DNA of 26,576 bases from Fragilaria radians. Lineage: Eukaryota > Bacillariophyta > Fragilariophyceae > Fragilariales > Fragilariaceae. Location: assembly GCA_900642245.1 (NCBI GenBank), contig CAAAJI010000668.1:1-26576 (forward strand), read 5' to 3'. Shown here one piece after another: positions 23,594 through 26,576 of this stretch (position 1 is its first letter; every line of letters begins with the position of its first letter). The notes below the pieces were generated by a model. That model saw only the letters and a list, made by a program, of their open reading frames with translations, ran no database searches and was not told the DNA's origin. A program made the translations under genes and the position numbers.

Positions 23594-23602
23594 TGTCGCG
23601 TG

Positions 23603-23617
23603 CCTGCCCTAGGCAGG
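23603..23617 (+). repeat. Short hairpin between the lipoprotein stop and its terminator
   Basis: CCTGCC and GGCAGG form a perfect 6-bp stem with a 3-base loop, 9 bases after the stop codon and just before the main terminator. It has no T-run and is probably an accessory stabilising hairpin. Confidence 0.4.
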
Positions 23618-23628
23618 TGCGAAAATCG

Positions 23629-23662
23629 GGGGCCGTTCGGGAAACCGGGCGGCCCCTTTTTT
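23629..23662 (+). terminator. Rho-independent terminator
   Basis: GGGGCCG (23629-23635) pairs with CGGCCCC (23650-23656). Inside, TTCGG pairs with CCGGG (two G-U pairs) around a GAAA tetraloop, and six Ts follow. This is a textbook intrinsic terminator for the 83-residue lipoprotein gene and isolates it from the next small lipoprotein. Confidence 0.93.
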
Positions 23663-23693
23663 ATTTGCAGATCAACGTGCTAGTTCCATCCGC

Positions 23694-23894
23694 ATGAAAC
23701 GAGGTCTCGCCCTGATTGCACTATCGCTCGCCTGCTGCAGCGACCAGCGCCCGCCAGCGCCAACCGAGGCGGAGAATCGTCATCTCGACGAAGCGGAAGC
23801 AATGCTGGACGAGGGGCTAAACGAGGTTGGGCTGAACGAAGTTGTCGACGCCCAAGCTAATCGGCAAGGCGCGATTGCTGCATCCGGACGGTAA
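23694..23894 (+). CDS. Very small putative lipoprotein
   Basis: The 66-residue product begins MKRGLALIALSLACCSDQRP, a plausible lipoprotein signal (lipobox SLAC, Cys14). The mature part is about 50 residues and acidic (EAENRHLDEAEAMLDEGLNEVGLNEVVDAQ), probably a single helix. No family is recognised. Its last 38 bases overlap the 3' end of the histidine kinase gene on the other strand. The clear lipobox and the terminator just upstream support it as a gene. The short length and overlap keep confidence moderate. Confidence 0.6.
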   Translation: MKRGLALIALSLACCSDQRPPAPTEAENRHLDEAEAMLDEGLNEVGLNEVVDAQANRQGAIAASGR

Positions 23895-24849
23895 CGACCG
23901 CTCCGCTTTCCTGCCAGTCATAGGTCAACGGACCGCCCAGCTGGCTCACGACGCTGCGGGCGATCAGGCGGCTGCCGAAGCCGCTCAGTTCGGGCTCCTT
24001 CGTGATCGGCGGCCCACCGGTCTCGGCCCAGACCAGATCGAGATGATCACCGTCGGTTCGACAGGAAACGTCGAGCACGCCTTCGGGGCATGACAAAGCG
24101 CCGTATTTGACCGAATTGGTGGCCAGTTCGTGGACCACCATTGCCAGCGTCATGGCGGAGCGCTGCCCGATCCCCATGCGGGGAACGGAAACCCGGATCC
24201 GGCCTGCAAAGGCCGCGGTCTCGTCATAGGGGGCAAGCAGGACGGACAGCAGGTTGCCCATCAGGGTCGCCTTTCCCTGCTCGCCCGGTAGCGGCCGGAC
24301 CACGTCATGGGCCCGTCCCAGCGCAGTCAGCCGTTCGGTCAACGCACCGGTCATCTGCTCGACGCTCGCCGCCGACCGGCCGGTCAGCTGCGTGAGGCCC
24401 GTAGCGATCGACAACAGATTCTTGACGCGGTGGCTCATTTCGCCCGCGAGCAGTTCGCTTCCCTCTTCCGCCTGCTTGCGGCCGGTGACGTCGAGGAAAA
24501 TGCCGAACATCACCCGATCGACGATCCCATCGTCGGCGCCCTGCCCGCGTGCCGAAATCCAGCGTATCTCGTCCCCGATCATGATCCGGAAGTCGATTTC
24601 GTATGAACCCGCCACCGATCGCGTGGCCGTGAACGCCGCCCGCACCCGGTCACGGTCCGCCGGATGGATGTGGGCCGAAAGCTCCTCGAAACTTACTTCG
24701 TCCGCCCAGGGTAGGCCCCACAGATCAAACGCCCGTTCGTCCATTGCCAGACGGTCGTTATCCACATTCCAGGACCACAAGGCGACGCGCGCTGCGTCGA
24801 TCGCCAGCCTCAGGTGCTCCTCGCGCCAACGGTTGGCGATGCTGTCCAT
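23857..24849 (-). CDS. PAS-HWE sensor histidine kinase
   Basis: The 330-residue protein has an N-terminal PAS domain (about 12-125, LAIDAARVALWSWNVDNDRL to GIFLDVTGRKQAEE) and a HWE-type kinase. The dimerisation/phospho-acceptor block is EMSHRVKNLLSIATGLTQL with His140. The ATPase part has HELATNSVKYGAL, WAETGGPP (the W-x-E that names the family) and GFGSRLIARSV. No transmembrane segment is present, so it is cytoplasmic. I chose the ATG at 24849 (AGGGGG about 10 bases upstream); in-frame starts at 24939 and 25020 would add non-family residues. HWE kinases often feed response regulators of the general stress pathway. No cognate regulator is adjacent, so its partner is unknown. Confidence 0.9.
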   Translation of the reverse strand: MDSIANRWREEHLRLAIDAARVALWSWNVDNDRLAMDERAFDLWGLPWADEVSFEELSAHIHPADRDRVRAAFTATRSVAGSYEIDFRIMIGDEIRWISARGQGADDGIVDRVMFGIFLDVTGRKQAEEGSELLAGEMSHRVKNLLSIATGLTQLTGRSAASVEQMTGALTERLTALGRAHDVVRPLPGEQGKATLMGNLLSVLLAPYDETAAFAGRIRVSVPRMGIGQRSAMTLAMVVHELATNSVKYGALSCPEGVLDVSCRTDGDHLDLVWAETGGPPITKEPELSGFGSRLIARSVVSQLGGPLTYDWQESGAVVTVRMQQSRLAD

Positions 24850-24949
24850 CGATAGATTACCCCCTAAGCGCACAGCCTGCCCCAGTGACGCATGAGAGGC
24901 AAGAAGAGCAATCCCGCCATCAATCAGCAAACGTCGCATGGGTGCACTG

Positions 24950-25138
24950 TTATTCCCGCCGATTATCAACCTCCCCGCCACTGCTTCCCAGCTGGCGTTC
25001 GGCTTCGTCAATCGCTGCAAGGAGGCCCTGGAAGCAGGGATCTTCGTCGAGCGGGAAGGCGCGCGAGAAAGAAGGACCGAGGCGCTCGAGGTCGCTTCCG
25101 GTCAACAGTCCGACAGCTACTATTCGTTCGCGTTCCAC
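24950..25138 (-). CDS. Small hypothetical protein upstream of the histidine kinase
   Basis: The 62-residue product from GTG at 25138 contains LERLGPSFSRAFPLDEDPCFQGLLAAIDEAERQL. This resembles short uncharacterised sphingomonad proteins ending in an LLxAIDEAE helix, often found near regulators. No signal peptide or membrane segment is present. AGG lies 5 bases upstream of the GTG. TTG at 25105 or a longer frame up to 25255 are alternatives, so the start is uncertain. It lies 100 bases upstream of the kinase on the same strand and may be co-transcribed. Function is unknown. Confidence 0.55.
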   Translation of the reverse strand: MERERIVAVGLLTGSDLERLGPSFSRAFPLDEDPCFQGLLAAIDEAERQLGSSGGEVDNRRE

Positions 25139-25271
25139 TCGACCTACCGATGCCGTGACATGGAATTTCAGAACAACCGGACAGACCGACGGTGCCAATC
25201 GTTTCGGACAAGCACCGTTTAACGTCTTGGATTCGGCGGTAAATCGGCTGCGCACTCACCGTTTTTTTAGG

Positions 25272-25300
25272 CTGGCAATTAAAATTTCATAACATATGAT
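25272..25300 (+). promoter_or_regulatory. Putative promoter of the iron permease family gene (possibly leaderless)
   Basis: CTGGCA (25272-25277), 17 bases, then TATGAT (25295-25300) is a good sigma-70-like pair in an AT-rich stretch. The -10 ends only 6 bases before the ATG at 25307, so transcription would begin at or next to the start codon. No ribosome site is present. The elements are seen directly; activity is inferred. Confidence 0.5.
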
Positions 25301-25306
25301 ACCCCG

Positions 25307-25690
25307 ATGAAAGCTTTTTTCGATCGCTTCACTACTGGCTGCGCGCGCTTTGCCGGACAGCCCTTGATGTTGATATTGTGCCTTGGGCTCGCCCTGGTCG
25401 CGGTTATTTCCTACGCATCCGGGGACGAACTCTTCATCTCGGGCACAAACATATCGATCAGCGTGGTAACGCTGCTGCTGCTGCCCATTCTTCAGGCGAC
25501 GCAGAACCGGGATGGAGCGGCGCTGCAAGCAAAGATCGACGAATTGATCAAAGCCAGCACGGACGCCCGCGACGACCTGATCGGCCTGGAGAACCGCCGC
25601 GAGGAAGAGATTGAGGAGATCCGCGTGCACGAGGATCGCGACGTGAAGGCCAGCAGGCCGAAATTGGCCCGCGTCGGCGCCAAACGCTAG
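25307..25690 (+). CDS. Low-affinity iron permease family protein
   Basis: The 127-residue product fits the Iron_permease family (named after yeast Fet4, though bacterial members are much shorter and transport is unproven). It has an N-terminal amphipathic stretch (MKAFFDRFTTGCARFAGQP), one hydrophobic segment at about 20-37 and a second at about 50-63 (ISVVTLLLLPILQATQNRD, a family signature). A charged helix follows (LQAKIDELIKASTDARDDLIGLENRREEEIEEI, about 72-105), and the tail is basic. It is a single-gene unit ending at a bidirectional terminator shared with groL. Small inner-membrane protein is the safe part of the call; iron transport is family naming only. Confidence 0.85.
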   Translation: MKAFFDRFTTGCARFAGQPLMLILCLGLALVAVISYASGDELFISGTNISISVVTLLLLPILQATQNRDGAALQAKIDELIKASTDARDDLIGLENRREEEIEEIRVHEDRDVKASRPKLARVGAKR

Positions 25691-25719
25691 CTTCCCTGCG
25701 TCGAGCGAGCCCAATGCGA

Positions 25720-25751
25720 AAAGGGCCGGCACCCGGAGGCACCGACCCTTT
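25720..25751. terminator. Bidirectional hairpin terminator between iron permease and groL
   Basis: Arms 25720-25733 and 25738-25751 form a 14-bp stem (with G-U pairs in RNA) around a 4-base loop. The ends are AAA and TTT, so T-rich tracts follow in both directions. It is placed to end both converging transcripts. Confidence 0.85.
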
Positions 25752-25779
25752 CGATAGAAACGAGATGAGTGAGCAGTGT

Positions 25780-25805
25780 CCGGGATTAGCCAAGGCTAAT
25801 CCCGG
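25780..25805 (-). repeat. Perfect 12-bp inverted repeat just after groL
   Basis: CCGGGATTAGCC and its exact complement are separated by only two bases, 11 bases after the groL stop codon. There is no T-run, so it is not itself a standard terminator. It may protect the abundant groL mRNA 3' end, with the terminator at 25720-25751 lying further downstream. Confidence 0.7.
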
Positions 25806-25816
25806 TCGCTTCGGGC

Positions 25817-26576
25817 TTAGAAGTCCATTCCGCCCATGCCGCCCATTCCGCCGCCGCCGCCCATCGGCATTGCCGGCTTGTCGTCCGGCAATTCGCTGAC
25901 CGCCGCTTCGGTGGTGATCAGCAGGCCGGCGACCGAGGCCGCGTTCTGGAGCGCGGTGCGAACGACCTTGGTCGGGTCGATCACGCCGGACTCGACGAGG
26001 TTCTCGTACTTTTCGGTCTGGGCGTTGAAGCCCATGGTCGGGTCGTTGCCTTCGAGCAGCTTGCCCGAGACGACGGCGCCGTCATGGCCGGCGTTGCTGG
26101 CGATCTGGCGAACCAGGGTTGTCAGAGACTTGCGGACGATGTCGATGCCGCGGGTCTGGTCGTCGTTGGCACCGTTCATGCCCTCGAGCGCCTTGGTGGC
26201 ATAGAGCAGAGCCGTGCCGCCACCGGGGACGATGCCTTCTTCGACCGCGGCGCGGGTTGCATGGAGCGCATCGTCGACGCGGTCCTTGCGTTCCTTGACC
26301 TCGACCTCGGACGCGCCGCCGACCTTGATCACGGCAACGCCGCCTGCGAGCTTGGCAAGACGCTCCTGGAGCTTCTCCTTGTCATAGTCGCTGGTGGTGT
26401 TCTCGATCTGCTGACGGATCGCGGTGGTGCGGCCCTCGATCGTTTCGCGGGTGCCGGCACCATCGATGATCGTGGTGTTGTCCTTGTCGATGGTCACGCG
26501 CTTGGCGGTGCCGAGCATTGCGACGGTGACGTTCTCGAGCTTGATCCCGAGATCCTCAGAAATCATCTCGCCTGCA
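25817..26576 (-). CDS. groL: Chaperonin GroEL, C-terminal part (cut by window edge)
   Basis: The last 252 codons of the 60-kDa chaperonin that folds proteins inside the GroEL-GroES cage. The visible part begins within the apical domain (AGEMISEDLGIKLENVTVAM) and includes the intermediate domain. It contains the ERLAKLAGGVAVIKVGG hinge, DALHATRAAVEEGIVPGGGTAL (with the ATPase Asp region nearby), VVRTALQNAASVAGLLITTEA and the flexible GGM tail ending MGGMGGMDF. The stop TAA is at 25817-25819. Two hairpins lie downstream. The 5' part and groES would be beyond the window end. Nothing abnormal is seen. Confidence 0.98.
   Translation of the reverse strand, partial: AGEMISEDLGIKLENVTVAMLGTAKRVTIDKDNTTIIDGAGTRETIEGRTTAIRQQIENTTSDYDKEKLQERLAKLAGGVAVIKVGGASEVEVKERKDRVDDALHATRAAVEEGIVPGGGTALLYATKALEGMNGANDDQTRGIDIVRKSLTTLVRQIASNAGHDGAVVSGKLLEGNDPTMGFNAQTEKYENLVESGVIDPTKVVRTALQNAASVAGLLITTEAAVSELPDDKPAMPMGGGGGMGGMGGMDF

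Noticed and set aside
25152..25206. Possible EcfG-like GGACA-N16-CGTT near 25180
   Set aside because: The -35 differs at two of five positions, and the motif is too far from a clear start.

Overview
The window is GC-rich, gene-dense DNA with the character of an alphaproteobacterium of the order Sphingomonadales. Supporting signs are a CtrA cell-cycle regulator almost identical in plan to that of Caulobacter, an EcfG-type general-stress promoter, a HWE-family histidine kinase, a PEP-CTERM sorting signal, a methionine synthase split into two genes, and ribosomal protein S12 with Arg at position 88. Genus and species cannot be read from the sequence. Layout: (1) 1-1322, minus strand, the str operon in the order rpsL, rpsG, fusA (fusA cut by the window edge). 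(2) 1537-3144, minus strand, three small stress-type genes: a DUF4142 lipoprotein behind a perfect EcfG promoter, then DUF3140 and a cupin overlapping head to tail. (3) 3144-6436, minus strand, a pyruvate dehydrogenase cluster: E2 (with a one-base frameshift in a C5 run), a 70-residue membrane protein, a hotdog thioesterase and E3 (lpdA). (4) 6540-8588, a universal stress protein converging on a three-gene overlapping operon (RluA-type pseudouridine synthase, ArfB ribosome rescue factor, free methionine-R-sulfoxide reductase). (5) 8658-9495, ctrA with a promoter carrying two GATTC methylation-type sites and CtrA half-sites. (6) 9553-10741, a decayed stretch: a truncated PEP-CTERM protein gene and a frameshifted DUF922-like secreted protein gene. 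(7) 10818-17525, L,D-transpeptidase, aminoacyl-protein transferase (bpt), threonine dehydratase (ilvA), a secreted amidohydrolase and a DsbD-like thiol-disulfide exchanger. (8) 17554-23121, minus strand, a tight methionine operon: ArsR-methyltransferase fusion, metF, metH homocysteine half, metH folate/B12 half. Each junction is a 4-base ATGA overlap, and a perfect 24-bp palindrome covers the promoter. (9) 23342-25690, two small lipoproteins, a PAS-HWE histidine kinase, a small sphingomonad-type protein and a low-affinity iron permease family protein. (10) 25817-26576, the 3' end of groL followed by two hairpins. How the genes work together: the methionine operon is the clearest system. MetF makes methyl-tetrahydrofolate, the two MetH halves use it to remethylate homocysteine, and the fused ArsR-methyltransferase is well placed to sense S-adenosyl-methionine or -homocysteine and close the loop through the palindrome. 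No tRNA, rRNA, CRISPR, insertion sequence or phage was seen. I found no convincing wholly new system. The best leads are the methionine regulator and operator, the EcfG promoter, the ctrA promoter layout and the small uncharacterised members of the pyruvate dehydrogenase cluster.
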